Shown: piece after piece, positions 22,096 through 35,500 of the stretch | Layout of the letters: each line of letters opens with the position of its first letter | Position numbering within the stretch: position 1 is the first letter of the stretch | NCBI RefSeq assembly: GCF_963662255.1 | Contig: NC_085049.1 | Span: 51,220,837 to 51,284,836, forward strand | Source: Cinclus cinclus | Lineage: Eukaryota; Chordata; Aves; Passeriformes; Cinclidae | Direction of reading: 5' to 3' | DNA length: 64,000 nt | Program-made: the position numbers and the translations under genes | The notes under the pieces: generated by a model | Seen by the model: only the letters and a program-made list of their open reading frames with translations | Databases searched by the model: none | Told to the model about the DNA's origin: nothing

Positions 22096-25000
22096 GTATT
22101 TGCCAGTCATTTTTACTTTGTTACCACTTAAAAACAAGTCTTGGTCTCTTTTGCTGAACAGAGCATGAACATAACAGGTGAGAAAGTCTAAAAAAGTGTC
22201 CCTAAAAGCTTTCAGTCTGAAGGATGGAACATAAATAGCAGATGAAACAATCAAATCAACTGGACAAAACTGAGGGAAAACACGCTACAAAAAAAATCCA
22301 CAGATTAATGCATTCTGCATCAGAGCCACAATTTTCCCATCTGTTTCTGACTGATAACAGACTGAGAAATACAATTTCCCCTGTTGCTGCTTAATTTAGT
22401 AAAACATTATGTTAAAAAATGTTTCCTCTCTGAGGGACATTAGTGAAATGAATAGAAGTGAATACAAAGCTTAAGGGGTTTTGGCCTCCCAATTATTTCA
22501 AAGGAAAATAAATGCCGTAAGCATCAACGTGATTCTTTGCTGCCCTATACTATCAAATAAATTAGTAATACTAATAACAGGCAAGTCAAAGCAGCAAGTA
22601 CTTCTCAGTCTTTCAGCCTTTCTGTGTGTAATCCCACCAAATTCAAGAGCTGTACAGGATAAGATTCAGCCATAAGAGGCTGCAAATTAGTTTCAATTCA
22701 GGAAACAGGTGTAAATAAACCAAATCAAAGTGTAAAGAAGGGAGAAGTTTCTTTTTCCTTTAACTTTTCAGAGGGAGGAAAAAATCTTTTAAAAAGTATC
22801 ATCCAGCAAAAGTGAATCTAAACAACTTTTGCTTAAAATAGCTAAATGCATACTATATTTAACACTGTTTTACCGGTCTTTCAATATATTCCCATAATTC
22901 TGTCATCATTGAAAGCCAGCAAGTTATGTCCATTATTGTTATTATTATTCACAGTAATTTGTTTTCTTTAAATAATTTTGGCAAAATTTGCAAAAGATAG
23001 AAAGCTAATAGAAAAATTAAAGGCAATATTTCTATATTTGTTCAACTTAGAAAAAAAGATGAATTTTTATATGGTAACGATATCTAGACAATTTTCCTTC
23101 GAAGATAAATTTTAGTTTTATATTCCAATGTAAAGGCTGGGATGTAGAGAATTTATTTGAGTCTTGTTTAGCTTCATAAGCAAGATTTAAAAATTTAGTT
23201 GTATTTATTGAACTGATTCCTCATTGATTTTTTTCTTCTTCCATGAAGCTTATTGATTTATTTGTGCTACTGAAAATTGTCTGTCAGCTGTCCAACTTGG
23301 CCACCTGACTTTTCAAAAGCTTAATTAGGAAGCAAACACTTCATCCTGGGTTAAGGATGTGAGAACTTGTGGCAGAAGCAGAGGCACACACATCTGGGGC
23401 AGCTGCTGTTTGCTGAGTGAGCTGTGTCCAAGCCCAGGTGCACTGTATCCCTGCTGCCACGGAAATCCTTCCCTTCCCTCAACCAGTCATGTAAAGATAA
23501 TTCAAGCTCCTCTGTCTTACGCTGCGATCCATAACATGATAGTTATAATATATTGCACAATAATTTACAATCGTTTTGGTATAATAATTTATCTACATCT
23601 CAGAGGACTAGGTTGCTTTCGTGGTCCTTTCATAGGTAAGAGGAAAAATGCAATCTCATCTAGTCATGAACTTTAAAGCAAACAAGTTTTCTGGCTGCAT
23701 TTTGAAGTGTCCTCACTTTTTTTCTTTCTTTTCTCTGCTCTGATCAATAGTCTTCGATTTGCCTGTCAGGCTATCTTGTACTTGGCCACTAATTTAGAAA
23801 CTTCAGAAAACAGAACTTTTCACCTTCAGTTTTCTATTTAGCACATTCCAAGCATCACTTCTCAGGTAACATGAAAGATAATTTCTTTCTCATCACAAGA
23901 GAAAAGAAAATTTCTAGCTATTTTCAAAATTATTCTGAAAGGATGGAAGTTGTCTGTAATTTTTTTCTGACGACGTTTCTTTCTTTTGGTTGGTTTGAGG
24001 GTATTTTCCTTTTTTTTCTCCCCTGGAAGCCCCAAAACTGATTAAAATGCAAGCTGTTGAGACAAAGTTATTTTGAGAGATTAATTTGATGTCTTATATT
24101 TCTTTAATATTTAGTATGCTTTAACTAACCTTGGTAATTAAAGGATTCTAAAGAAATATAAGTTCCCCAATAATATACTGAATATCATAAACTACACCCA
24201 CAGGAGAGCTATGAAGAAATTATGCTCTTTGCTTCACTTAATTTATTTTTGCTTTTGAATATAGGCAGGGTGAAGACACAAAGATTTGTGTAGTTCATAA
24301 ATAATTACAATCTTCAGGACTATTTTTTTCAAGAATTTGCTCCCACTACCAGAAAAACAGGATAGAAATCATAAGTTAAATAAATATCAGAACACCTGAC
24401 CAAAAAATGTCTGTTAGAACATCAGGAGAAGAGAAATAATAAAAGATGTAAAAGGGATAGAAGGAAAGAAAATCATGAACTAAAGAAGTGAGCTAAACCA
24501 CTAAGAGAAGAAAATAATGTTACAAGAATATACTTGCCTGTAATTTCTTCTCAGTCTTGGCTTACATAGTTTGCTTTTAAATACTGTTCCAAACAAAATC
24601 ATTTAAATATATCAGATGTGGTCTCAACAGAAAATAAGATTACCATATACCATTTCACACATCAACTACTAATTTCCAAGTCAGTATAGATCTTCTAGTT
24701 TGGAATGATTCACTGATCTTAAAAGATCTTAAGTAGGATTCAACATACAATTAGACAAGCATACAATTAAATTCTGGTCCCTGTTTTCTTTTACACAGGC
24801 TATTAACGTGTCCCTATGTTTTAGTACATTTGACTGTGTTACTAAATGTCTTTTATTTAGTTGGTAAAATATATAGGTACATATATTACATTTTCCTGTT
24901 CGTATTTTCTTGAGAAGTACGAGAAACTACATTTTAATAGGAAATTCATTATGAATTGGTCAATATTTTCATTTGTGATTCTGCTGTCTTTTTTTGCTGT

Positions 25001-25754
25001 ATGCTTATATGGAACTTGCTTATTGTTATACTTCAGAAGTAATTGAAATTTATAAAATACTTCATACTTTAAAGACAACAAAAGGGAAATATTCAGCTGT
25101 ACAGTTTATCCAAAGTGTAAGTAAAAGGAAGTTGTCTTAAATGTATCACATTTTTGAGGCAAAGAAATATGAATTTTTATTTGGTATTAAATTATTTTGT
25201 AAAACCTTACTGGAATCTTTTATTCCTGCTAATAATAATATTTTTTTAAATTGCATGGCACTATCATAAACAGTAAATTATGTCATTTCCACAGAAATAT
25301 ATACTGAAGCCTACGAAAACACCTTAGTGTGAGGCAAAATTAATTGCAGTAACCAGTAGTAATATTTCAGCCTCTTGTCAGCTTGTAGCTGATAAAATAT
25401 TAATTCTTATGTCTGTCACAGAGAATTGAGATTACCACACTCATCAGGCATAATCAACTACTAAATATTTCATTAAAAATGATGTAGCAAATCAGTGCTC
25501 TTAAGTGTTGTTGTGGGTTGTGGGCTTTTTAGGCATCACATATCACTACTCCTGAAGAAGCCAAGACGTTCCACACTAGGACATGTGCAATCCATGGCAT
25601 ACTGCCACTTTAACGCTAAACCGGGGGTATGGGGGCATTGCTCAGGCAGCTGCTTTTGGATTGAAACAAAAATCAATCTGACATATCACAGAAAACTGAA
25701 ATTGATGGCTGTTTACCCTAAGATGTCAGGATGAAATCTACTGTCATCATGGTT

Positions 25755-25982
25755 TTAAACTGAAAGAAACTAGCTTTAGATTCTTTGCTGAGGGTGATGA
25801 GGCACTGGAACAGGTTGCCCAGAGGTATTGTGAATATTCCATCACAGGAAATATTCAAGGCCAGGTTGGATGGTGCTTTGAGCAACTTGGTATAGTGGAA
25901 GGTCTCCCTGCCCATGGCAAGGGGCTCAAGAGTCAGTAATCTTTAAAGGTCCCTCCAAATCCTAACCATTCTCTGGTTCTGA
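25755..25982 (+). mobile_element. CR1: CR1 LINE 3' end
   Basis: The last ~230 bases of a CR1 element: AGGCACTGGAACAGGTTGCC, then CAAGGCCAGGTTGGATGG, then CCCTGCCCATGGCAAGGGG, ending with TCTTTAAAGGTCCCTCC and CATTCTCTGGTTCTGA, a degraded octamer tail. Near 25772 the usual TTTAGATTAGATATTAGG block is shortened to TTTAGATTCTTTG, an internal deletion. The protein-coding part is otherwise absent because the copy is 5'-truncated. Confidence 0.95.
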
Positions 25983-27077
25983 CTTCAGAAACATCTGAGC
26001 AGCCCCAGAATCTGTCTGGTACCTAACACGGGCAGAGAGAGGCAGGTCAAGCCCAAAGCTTCAATCATCGAGGACAAAGACCAGAAGCTAGGAGAATATC
26101 TGGGTCTGCTATGTCTTCTGTGAAAATATACATTTCCTGTGTCCTTTTGCCCTTTACTAGATAGCCACTTTTAGCTACTACTGGAGAGATTTTACTTACT
26201 GTTCTGTAACTTACTCTTTCAAGTATAATTAGGGAACTGCAAAAATGCTCCCACTAAATATTACAGGCATAGGGTTAACATTAAACTTGATTCTTGGGAA
26301 CTGAAAACTGTAAGAAATTACTGTTTCTGTGACCTGAAAACCTTGATGTTTTAATTACAATCCTTCTAATTACTGCTTTTATTCCGACCATAACATGAGT
26401 CACATGTCTCTCTGATCATTCAGTCTCTGCCAACTCTATTCTGCTTCTCTGCACACTGTCATTTCTGTGTGCTAACTTATGTCATGCCAGTGATTTCGTA
26501 CACTGATTAACTGAATTACTTATTGAATGGAGATATCTTTTCTTGCTGTTATTTTCCCCTTTACTCAAGCCTGCAACCTTTGCAAGAAAAAGAAAAGCTG
26601 CTGTGTTCCGTTAACCACATAGATGGTGCACATGGTGGTCTCTGAAACGGTATTCAAGTACAATTGAGCCCTTGAGGAATATTTAAGCTCTTTCCCAATC
26701 AGGAAATATCTTTCAGATGAGGGTGATTATGTTGCTGAGTTTTTTGATTATACTTGTGATAGCCTCATTTCTAAGTGACTGGGCTTCTGCAGTTCTAGTA
26801 TTCAGAAGAGTATATATCCCTTGACAACCCACACATGATATCAACTGCATGTGACTTTTCTCCTAAACGGAACAAACTAAGAAGAAAATTGTCCATGCCT
26901 ATAGATATTTATCTGTTGGTACTGCTATATCTCTCTTCCACAGAAAGACAGCTTTTCAGTCATAATGAATGGCTTAAACACACATGATTTTGTCTTTGAA
27001 TTAATCACTCTCTTTACAGTGAAAACTGAAGCTCAGGTGTTTTCATGCCATCCTATATACATACATATACACAGATG

Positions 27078-27120
27078 ATGGATGGATGGATGGATGGATG
27101 GATGGATGGATGGATGGATG

Positions 27121-27166
<46 letters not shown>
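27078..27166. repeat. Compound microsatellite (GGAT)n(AGAT)n
   Basis: About eleven GGAT units are followed directly by about eleven AGAT units, with no interruptions seen. The pure arrays suggest recent expansion and probable length variation. The open minus-strand frame across it encodes only IHPS/IYLS repeats and is not a gene. Confidence 0.97.
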
Positions 27167-27633
27167 GCAGAACAAACAAAAAAACCCTTTTTGTTGAATC
27201 AAAAGGGTTTCTCACCTGTAGAAAAATCAGCAATGCACAAATTCAGATCTTTATTTACTGTAGGTATATTTGCATGTTGCCATTTCCTGAAAAAGCACTT
27301 ATCTTTTCAATCAGTACATGAACCATCAGTCCTTTAAAAAGGAAGTCCCTTCTCTGTAAAATTCTGAAAAATTGCATTCATATGAATATGGTTTTGCAAT
27401 TTTTTTCTAATTATGATAAAATTATATTAAAATATTTAAATTAATATTACATTTTCTGTATTACACAGGAGACATAATTTGCAATTATACACAGAGAAGG
27501 ATTTGAGGCACAGATTCATCATAGTCCTTCAATTACTTGTTACTATAAGAAATTATGGGAAGGAGATGGCATGTAATAGTGCATATAGATTTTGATCTTT
27601 TTCCTTTTGTTCCTTTTTCTTCTCTTCTTGTAG

Positions 27634-27645
27634 TATTAGATGAAG
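27634..27645 (+). other. Candidate 12-base microexon
   Basis: A long pyrimidine tract (27599-27631) ends in TAG at 27631-27633. TATTAGATGAAG follows, then GTAAATC. The tract is one of the strongest acceptor-like signals in the window and the donor match is fair. Microexons of this size occur in neuronal genes, but a host gene has not been identified here and chance is likely. Confidence 0.15.
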
Positions 27646-28336
27646 GTAAATCATGTATGACAAATTACAATTTTAATCCCATTTTTATGAAAGAATATTA
27701 GATTTTGTAGAAAATTTAAGAGTTGTCCAAAATCCCACACAATTTTTCCAGCTTTTCTGCTACAGAAAGATTTAAAAAGATGACCCATGTGTGCTGAAAG
27801 GACCAAAAGGAGCTGAAAAGTAGATACTGAAGTACAAAATAAAAACCACACTTTTAAATTATTTGTATTTTTTTGGTCTGTATTTGTTTGCAAACATTTT
27901 GGGTTTTTAAATAATTTTTGCAATGAAAATATTTCTGTTTATGGGAATATAAACAGTCCTGATTCATAACTGTTTGAACTGGTATGCAGAAAAAAATACA
28001 TATATGTGCAATATACACTATGCTCTCATATGTTTTTAACACATCTACCTTATCATACATATTGCGTTGTATTTAATTTCAGATTTGCTTTTAGTTTTCA
28101 GACAAGTGCTTTCCAAGATGTAGCTTGTTTCTATCACCTTCCTGTCATAAAACCCCTGACTCCAACAGAGATTTCAGGAGCAGTTCCCTCAAGGTAGAAC
28201 TAAAAAGAATTAACAAATATTAGGATTTGCATAAGGTCCTTTGTATGGCTAGTAAAAAAAGGCCAGGAATGACATTCACTGAATCCCATATGACCATAAA
28301 TTAAAAAATATGTAAAACAATTACATTGAAAATACT

Positions 28337-28376
28337 GGGGGCAGGGGGGGGGGAAGGAAAGGTGGGGGGGCAGGGG
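28337..28376 (+). other. G-rich tract with quadruplex potential
   Basis: Runs of G (five, about eleven, seven and four long) are separated by short spacers including CA and AAGGAAAGGT. This fits the quadruplex pattern and is isolated in AT-rich DNA. Confidence 0.6.
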
Positions 28377-29825
28377 AATTTATCTCTTTGGGGGAAAGAA
28401 ATGTCCAATTTCATCTTCAAACTTGTATGAAAATTTTAATTTTCAAGGAATGAAATAAACTTAACGACCACTCTACAGAAGCCAAACAAGAATATAACTA
28501 GGATCTGTCTCAGTACTATCCTTTAGACTTTTAAGGTCATCTTCATCTGATAGAAAAATTACTTCTCTATTCCTCACCCTAATCTCAGACTTTACAGATA
28601 TGTAAGTTCATTCTCTGAATCACACATTTACTGCAGTTTTGAGACAGAAATGTTTATGCACCATGACAACATTTGTTTTTCATTTAGTAATGTCTTAGCC
28701 TTATTAAGGCACATGAAATACTTACCTGCAAGTTTTATCTGTAAGATTTTAATTACATTGCACTCATACTTATGCCAACTTTGTTCAATATTCACATGGA
28801 GATGTAATTTTAATTTCATGTTACATAAAAATGCGTATGATAATTTTAAATGAGAACAGAATACACATTGTCATCATTCAGACACAAAATGTTTATTCCT
28901 TTATTATGTCTCCATGACTCATGCTGAATTGCATATTACCCCCCAGTGAGTTCTATGGCAACCCTTTGGCACCTTGCAGAAAGAAGAAGTTTAAAGATGG
29001 CTAAAATATTTTGAAATATCTGCAGTTCTTATTTTCTTACTGTTTGTACCAAAATGGATGTCGTTTACAAGCTGTGCAGTACAGTGACCTGGCAAGAAAC
29101 AGGCCAGAATTCACTCTTAGATACCTGTGTTAGTAGTTCTTTGGTGTTTCCAGGGGCTCTGTTCATGCGTGTACGTACACAAGTAGATACACATAATTGT
29201 AAAAACTGCCAGGCTGTTCTGTTTGCCCTCTACACGTTTAAGGATCACTTAGGTTTTCCTTTACTCAGCAAGTTGGAATTGATTCACAGGCACTTCAGTT
29301 TCATTTGTGTTGAAGAATCCAGAAAAATCTAATTACTTTTTTCAAGAGATTGTTTGAACAGAGATTCATGAGATGTCATCCAAATATTTATTGGAGAAGT
29401 TTTTAGAACCACCAGGAAACATTTTGTGTAGATTGACTAAAATTTTTAATGAAGGCTTGACGCATAGGAGGCTACTTGGCTAACTTATTTCAGATAGAAT
29501 GCCACTGCATTTCTACAAGCATTTTATTCACTTTTAGCTAAACTTTGGAGAAGGCATGCTAAAGGCTGTTGGCTAAGTGGTGCGATGTTAGGGAAGGGGG
29601 TAATATGGTACTGAGTGGGGGGTTTTTTGGTGTGCTTTTTTGTTCTTCCATTGTTAATTTTTAGTCCTATTCAATGCTGCTAGGGAACAGTATTTATATC
29701 ATTTTGTCTGACTTTAGTCTGTTTCAGGAAATGTCCTAATACAAAATAATATTCATGTGTCACTCACTTTCCATAGCAAATGTCTGCTAACTGACTTTTC
29801 AATAGTATTTACACAGATCTGTGGC

Positions 29826-29863
29826 CTTTTGTACATTTAATCTCTGGATTAAATGTACAAAAG
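29826..29863. repeat. Perfect inverted repeat, 17-base arms, 4-base loop
   Basis: The left arm CTTTTGTACATTTAATC (29826-29842) and right arm GATTAAATGTACAAAAG (29847-29863) are exact reverse complements around the loop TCTG. The arms are not simple repeats. It could form a cruciform or, if transcribed, a short hairpin RNA. No flanking transposase or target duplication was seen. Confidence 0.9.
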
Positions 29864-30599
29864 ATAATTGTGATTAATTACAATACATTCTTGGTGCATG
29901 AAGATACATGTTCAGGTAAATTAGCCTGCCAAAATAATTGAATGTTTCTTCTTTTATGCACTTCTAAGTGACCATAATTTTCAGCATCTTAATATGGCTA
30001 CAGTCCTTGAAAAGCTGCAGCTATACTTGTACATAATAACATAGAAAAAGAGGCTATTCAAAAACTATCTAAACACTATGGTATAAATTTCATTTCATTG
30101 CTTGACATCAAGATGGTAAGAAGCTGAACTTTTTACATCCATAAATACCCAAAGCACCTTAAAAAAATCTTTCATCATTCTTCCTCTTAAAAAAATTAAA
30201 TCTACCCAAATGCTGAAAAAATTAAATGCTGAAAAAAAAACTTGATCCTTTTGTAGCAAACTTAAAAAATAATCTAAATTTTGTTGAGCTGACAGAGAAG
30301 AACTCCCAGCTTTCAGGGACAGAAATGTTTTCTGTCGTACTGACAGTCCATTAGCAAACCCCATTCTACCACACTTTTTTTTTTCCTCTGCTCAGAAACA
30401 TGATACAAATGTTATTGTCTCAAGCTGTGTTTATGACACAAGCTGTGGCAGAAAAGTTAGTTGATTTAGGTTTTGGAGAGAGGAGGGGATACCTTTCACA
30501 GAAATGTTAGAATTGATCCATGGGCCATAAAGTTTCAAACAGATTTTTCATCACACAATTTATTTCATTTGGGGAGCTGTTATAACAACAGCAGAAAAA

Positions 30600-30680
30600 T
30601 CTTGGGTTTGGGGTTTTTTTGAGTTTTGGTTTTTGGGGTTTTTTTTGGCTTTTTGTTTGTTTGTTTGTTTGTTTTTTGCT
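30600..30680. repeat. T/G-rich low-complexity tract
   Basis: GGGTTTGGGG and GTTTGTTTGTTTG units alternate with T runs. Same type as the tracts at 8580 and 56690. Confidence 0.7.
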
Positions 30681-32224
30681 GTAGTCAATGCAGATTTTAA
30701 TGTTACAGTACAGATCTCATGTCCATTCCAGACATCACTATATTCTCATGTAGAGTGCAGGTATAAAATTATAAAGTCAATAATATACTTTGAGCGCCTT
30801 TCTAGTCATGTTACTTCAGTGAAGCACTATTTCCCTCACAGATTCAGTGGCCGGCCTGCTATTGAACAAGTAGTCTGAAAATTCACAGACATTAAGTGAG
30901 AAAATATAAACCCTGTGAAGTTCATTGGAGGCAGAAATCTTGCTAAGCTGGACACTCCCTTTTTACCCTAAAGAAGCCTTTGTTGATTGTGGGAACCTCT
31001 AGCCACTTGGGATTTCATTTGCCAGGAGAGAAGCACATGGTAACTCTATCTACCTTGTAGCTGAGCAGTGAAGAAGTTAGAGGACTTGGGAAGTGAGAGG
31101 GCTGGCTTGTAGGTATTACAGAACCTACAGGTCAAGCTGCATCTTCCCCCCGGCAGATGACTGGTAGCCCACGAAGGATCTTTGGTATGGATGCTCTGGG
31201 GCACTTCTGAACTTGATGCACTACACAGCAGGAGAGTTGAAGGTGATGTTCCCCAACTGAGCAACAGCAAAAGCAAGTTTCTCAGTACTGAAGTGCCATC
31301 CTAATTCCCAGATCTTTCATTCATCATCTGTACAATAACCACATAGGGAAATTCTCCTAAGAAGTGAAATGAATCCGCCGTTGCGTTCTTTGCCAGCAGT
31401 GCCTCAGCCAGAGAGTTTCAACCCAAGGCAAGACTCACTAAGAGTGGTCCTCTGTGTTGTTTGATACATATAATGATGCAGTCATGTAAAAGCAGGCATG
31501 TCAACCACTTTGCAGTAGAAATTATTGAACTTCTGTTTTACAGATGGCTTTCCCAAATTTTGTGGTTCTGTATATGATATTCTTTAGTAAATGCAGTTAA
31601 TTTCATTTAAAAGACTCCTATTTTCAAGTTTCAATAATGTTATTTAGTGTCAAAAGTGTTTGCATCTTTCAATAATATGATGAACTAAGAATGCATTTGC
31701 AGTATATGTGGTGAATTATGCTGTCACGTGTTATTTAATGGACATCTGTATTTCAAAGGTGCTTATTACCTCTTTCAACCATTTAGGTTCATAAGTTGAA
31801 CATAAATTATTTGCTCCCTTTTGAGTATTTTGAGCTGAGTATTTCTGTCATACTGGACTCTTAATTTTCTTCTTCCTTTCCTCTGCAACACAATGAGTTA
31901 AACATTCTCAGACAGTGTATCCACAGAAAAATATAATTCCTTAGCAGATTTTTTTTAAAGTGCTCTCCTAAGGTCATGTTAATTCTTCATCCATAGTGTG
32001 GATATTCACATGATGCTCAACATTCCTCTGAGAGATCACAATTTCATCTCTCTCATTTTATAGTGTTTATCTTGTATGGATTTACAGGCAGGTTGAACAT
32101 ATACGATATTTTAGCAGTCTTGGAGAAAGAGTAACTAAAAAATTCATACTCTTTAGAAATGCATTTGAAAGATAGAGAACTAAAACTTTTCTATCAGTAT
32201 CTTACTGTTTAATCCATAACCATG

Positions 32225-32550
32225 AAACAATTTTCCTGGAGAAAAGGAGAAGGAGCAGACACTGATCTTTTCTCTGTGGTGACCAGTAACAGGACCTGAG
32301 GGAAGTTGTGTCAGAGAAGGTTTAGGTTGGATATTAGAAAAAGGTTTTTTACCCAGAGGGTGGTTAGACACTGGAACAGACTTCCTGGGGAAGTGGTCAC
32401 AGCACCAAGCCTGATACAGTTCAAAAAAAGTTTGGATAATGCTCTCAGGCACATGGTGTGATTCTTGGGGATGATCCTGTACAGGGGTTGCGAGTTGGAC
32501 TCAATGATCCTTGTGGGTCCCTTACAACTCAGCTGATTCTGTAATTCTTA
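32225..32550 (+). mobile_element. CR1: CR1 LINE 3' end, octamer type GATTCTGTAATTCT
   Basis: Recognised by AGGTTTAGGTTGGATATTAG near 32318, then CCCAGAGGGTGGTTAGACACTGGAACAG, then GAGTTGGACTCAATGATCCTTGTGGGTCCCTT near 32483-32523, and a tail CTGATTCTGTAATTCTT. The same subfamily, read on the other strand, is present at 5045-5830. The 5' part is missing and frames are broken. Confidence 0.94.
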
Positions 32551-35500
32551 TTTTTAAAAAATGTGGAAGTGTTTTTATGTTAACAGTAATCTTCACAGCT
32601 GAACACTTCTAAGTTCTGCTAGTGCACTTATCATCCAGTGAAGCACAGAAAGAGAGACCAATAGCAGGACACAATCCCTCATTCTAGAAAAATCCCAGTG
32701 GCTGTATCCTAGAGAAAGGAGAGTCTTTATACTATAGATGGCAGGTAGACTTCTTCTGCAATTGACCATCAGTTACTGTATTAAAAAAAAGTGAAGACAT
32801 AACCTAAACATTAAAATAGAAATCATGATAAACATATCCAGACAGTGTTTGTTTTCAAATCCAAACTCACACCTTCTAGGATATTTTCCACTGCCTCTTT
32901 TAAAAAGAGATTTGCAGTTAGTAAAAATGAATTCAAATTGAATCAAAAGATTTATTTTTAATACTTAGCTAATATAAACTATTTCTGTCAGGTCTCCTTG
33001 TACAGCCTGAGCAGCTCAGACATAGCCACAAAAAATCCTTTTTGGAGACTAATTTATAATCTGCTCTGGTGTGTGCAAATGCATCTGTCAAAGGATATTT
33101 ATCACCTGATTACCAGGTTTCAAACTGCAAACTAGGAGTCATGTTTTCTGTTCCGTCTTGAAATCTCCAGACATATTTATATGCCAATGTTATTTTACCA
33201 TAAACTTTGCAAAATATGAAGAAAAAAAAAGATGCAGAACAAAAAACTGAAAAGATTTATGAAACTGAGTTGTCTCCAGGTTTTTCAATAATGAGGGTAA
33301 AAGAATTTCATCACTACAGAAATGAGGGACCAAGATGAGGATGCATATGCCATGGTAAGGAAAGGAAACATGGAAGGGCAGGAATAGGAGTAGGCATTGA
33401 TATACTCCACTTGAAAGCATGGGAATTTTGGACTGGATGACTACAGAAAATCCCTCTTCTCTGATCTGGCAGGCTTCTTCACCAATTTTCCATCCCACTT
33501 CCTCCTTTCATAGCTTGCACAACAAGTAAAGTAGAAGTAAATATTGTCTTCTGGCAGTTAGAGTAAACATTAATCATGTAAAAAAGTCAAATCCCAAAGG
33601 TTTTATCAGGAAATAAGTCAGTAAATCTGTATTCTGAACTCTTCCAAGGCTAAAGAATATATTTTGGTCATGTCCCACTGAACTCAAATAGCAAAATTCC
33701 CATTGGATTAACGGGAAATAGTTCCACAGTCTATCTCAGGAGGCAAATAAGTGTGTTGTATTGAAATTTCATTATGAACTTTCAAATGTAACTTCAAAAA
33801 TTAGTTCTGCTATTGCAGACTCTAAGGTTATATAAACAGTCAGAAAGTTGGTAATAAAGGGCTATTGAAAAGATTTGAATAAGATAATTTAATGACCACA
33901 TAATTTTACTCAGATGCTCAGGAGAAAAGAAATGCGTCAGTGTTGTAGTTGTTAAGAGACACAGGAAGTATCAGATATAAGTATAGATGGTGTATAATAA
34001 ATGTTACTCTATTTTCTCTCAGTAATAAGATTAGGTAATATCAAACAAAGATTGCTTTCTGAGAGCTCTCTAGCAATATTGAAAGGTCATTTGGACTTTG
34101 AGCAATATGGAGAAAACAGAGACCCACTGATTTTTAACTTTTTTTCCAGAACCTGCTGAGAAAAATCACCACATGCAGGCTCTCTGTGAAACAATTTTCT
34201 GACAAAATGGCTGCCTTTGTCTAGCTTTAACCAAGCTAATGATCTGGGACTTCTAACACCAAAGGTTTTATGCACCCAATGAAAACCCCAATTCTCTAGC
34301 TTATTTTACCTTACACTTCCCTACCAACTGCTGTGTCTGGGTAATCACATTCCAAAATATGATTTATTTTCCAATAAATATTTCACATTTTGGGAAATTC
34401 AATTATTTTTAAAAACAGGCTGGGCGTCCCAAAAATTGTGTTACCCAAGCAAAGTTAAAAATTCTCTGGTTAAGAGCAAAAGAAGAGTAGACTACAAAGA
34501 TGCATTCAACTTCTTATTGAGAAGACTTTTTGACCCTAAAGAGAGATGAACATAGAAAGTAAATGCAGGTGGACCCCTCCTTCATTTCTGTGGGGAAGAG
34601 AGGTGAGGGGAAGGGAGGAGACAGCTCTTTTTCTCTCCCTTCTCTTGAAGCAAGCAGTTCTTTTGTATTCCCTGTCCTTAAAGAAATTCACACCTTCTAA
34701 CAAAGGGCACAGACTTACACAAAAATGGCTCAGCAGGCTCATACCTATAGGTTGCTGCTGGTATATGCTTTAAGAAACAGTTAAAGGAAATACCTCTTTT
34801 TTTTATATCCCAGAATGCAACTATCTAGTGAGTGACTGTTTGAGTCAACAAGGAATATATTCCTTGGGGCCATTGGGACTTAGAGGACACAAGCAAAATG
34901 TGGTGGCATCTCCAGTTCACAAAGGACTTAAGTTTAACTGTGACATTTAAATTCTTAGTGTTCAGATAAGTTTGAATTGAAGGGGGAAAAGATCTTGTAT
35001 TCACTGGCTAAAGGGTTTTCTTTAGAATCCCTTTGTCATTTTCCTTTAAACATTCAAAGGCAAGCTTTATTTTTCTTCCATAACTAGAAATAGCGAAAGT
35101 AATATTGAATCGGATCTAGGTTCTCCAGCAAGCCTGGTCTAAATGAGGGTTTCATACAGCTATTAGGATTTGTGACTCTTTTCTTTGATCTCTAGTCTTG
35201 CTTCTGGCAGTTGAAACACTGCCAAATAGACCTTGACAACACTTCATGTCCACTCTGCTCATACGCTCAGGCCTCTGTGAAACTGTGCCGTAATTAAATC
35301 TGTCTCCATCAACAGTCATAAGAGATTTTCTTTGGCTGTGGGGCAGGATGAAACATTTCTGGCTTCTAGTCTGTTTATATAAAGATCACAGGTTGAAATT
35401 AAAAGTCTCAAAGATTTCCTTTACTCTTGCTATACAGAATCTTAAATTCGCCATAAAATGAAACAGAAGATAGCAGATTTGGATCAAAATTAATACAACA

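Larger units (their letters stand above)
17084..25754. other. AT-rich intron or intergenic DNA
   Basis: This long stretch holds a heptamer repeat (17456), a small GC-rich patch (17970-18190), an A run (18577-18593), two candidate exons (19748, 20044), a codon-like fragment (20548-20715), a trinucleotide repeat (22050) and a possible microexon (22162), each listed or discussed separately. No complete gene was seen. Confidence 0.4.
25983..32224. other. AT-rich intron or intergenic DNA
   Basis: Holds a compound tetranucleotide microsatellite (27078), a candidate microexon (27634), a G-rich tract (28337), a perfect hairpin (29826) and a T/G-rich tract (30600), listed separately. No gene or further repeat family was recognised. 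Confidence 0.4.

Noticed and set aside
27033..27233. Minus-strand frame of IYLS/IHPS repeats
   Set aside because: It is a translation of the tetranucleotide microsatellite.
28628..28819. Minus-strand frame ending at a strong donor (CTTGCAG/GTAAGTATT, boundary 28726)
   Set aside because: The donor is good, but no acceptor or promoter was found upstream and the peptide is ordinary AT-rich translation.
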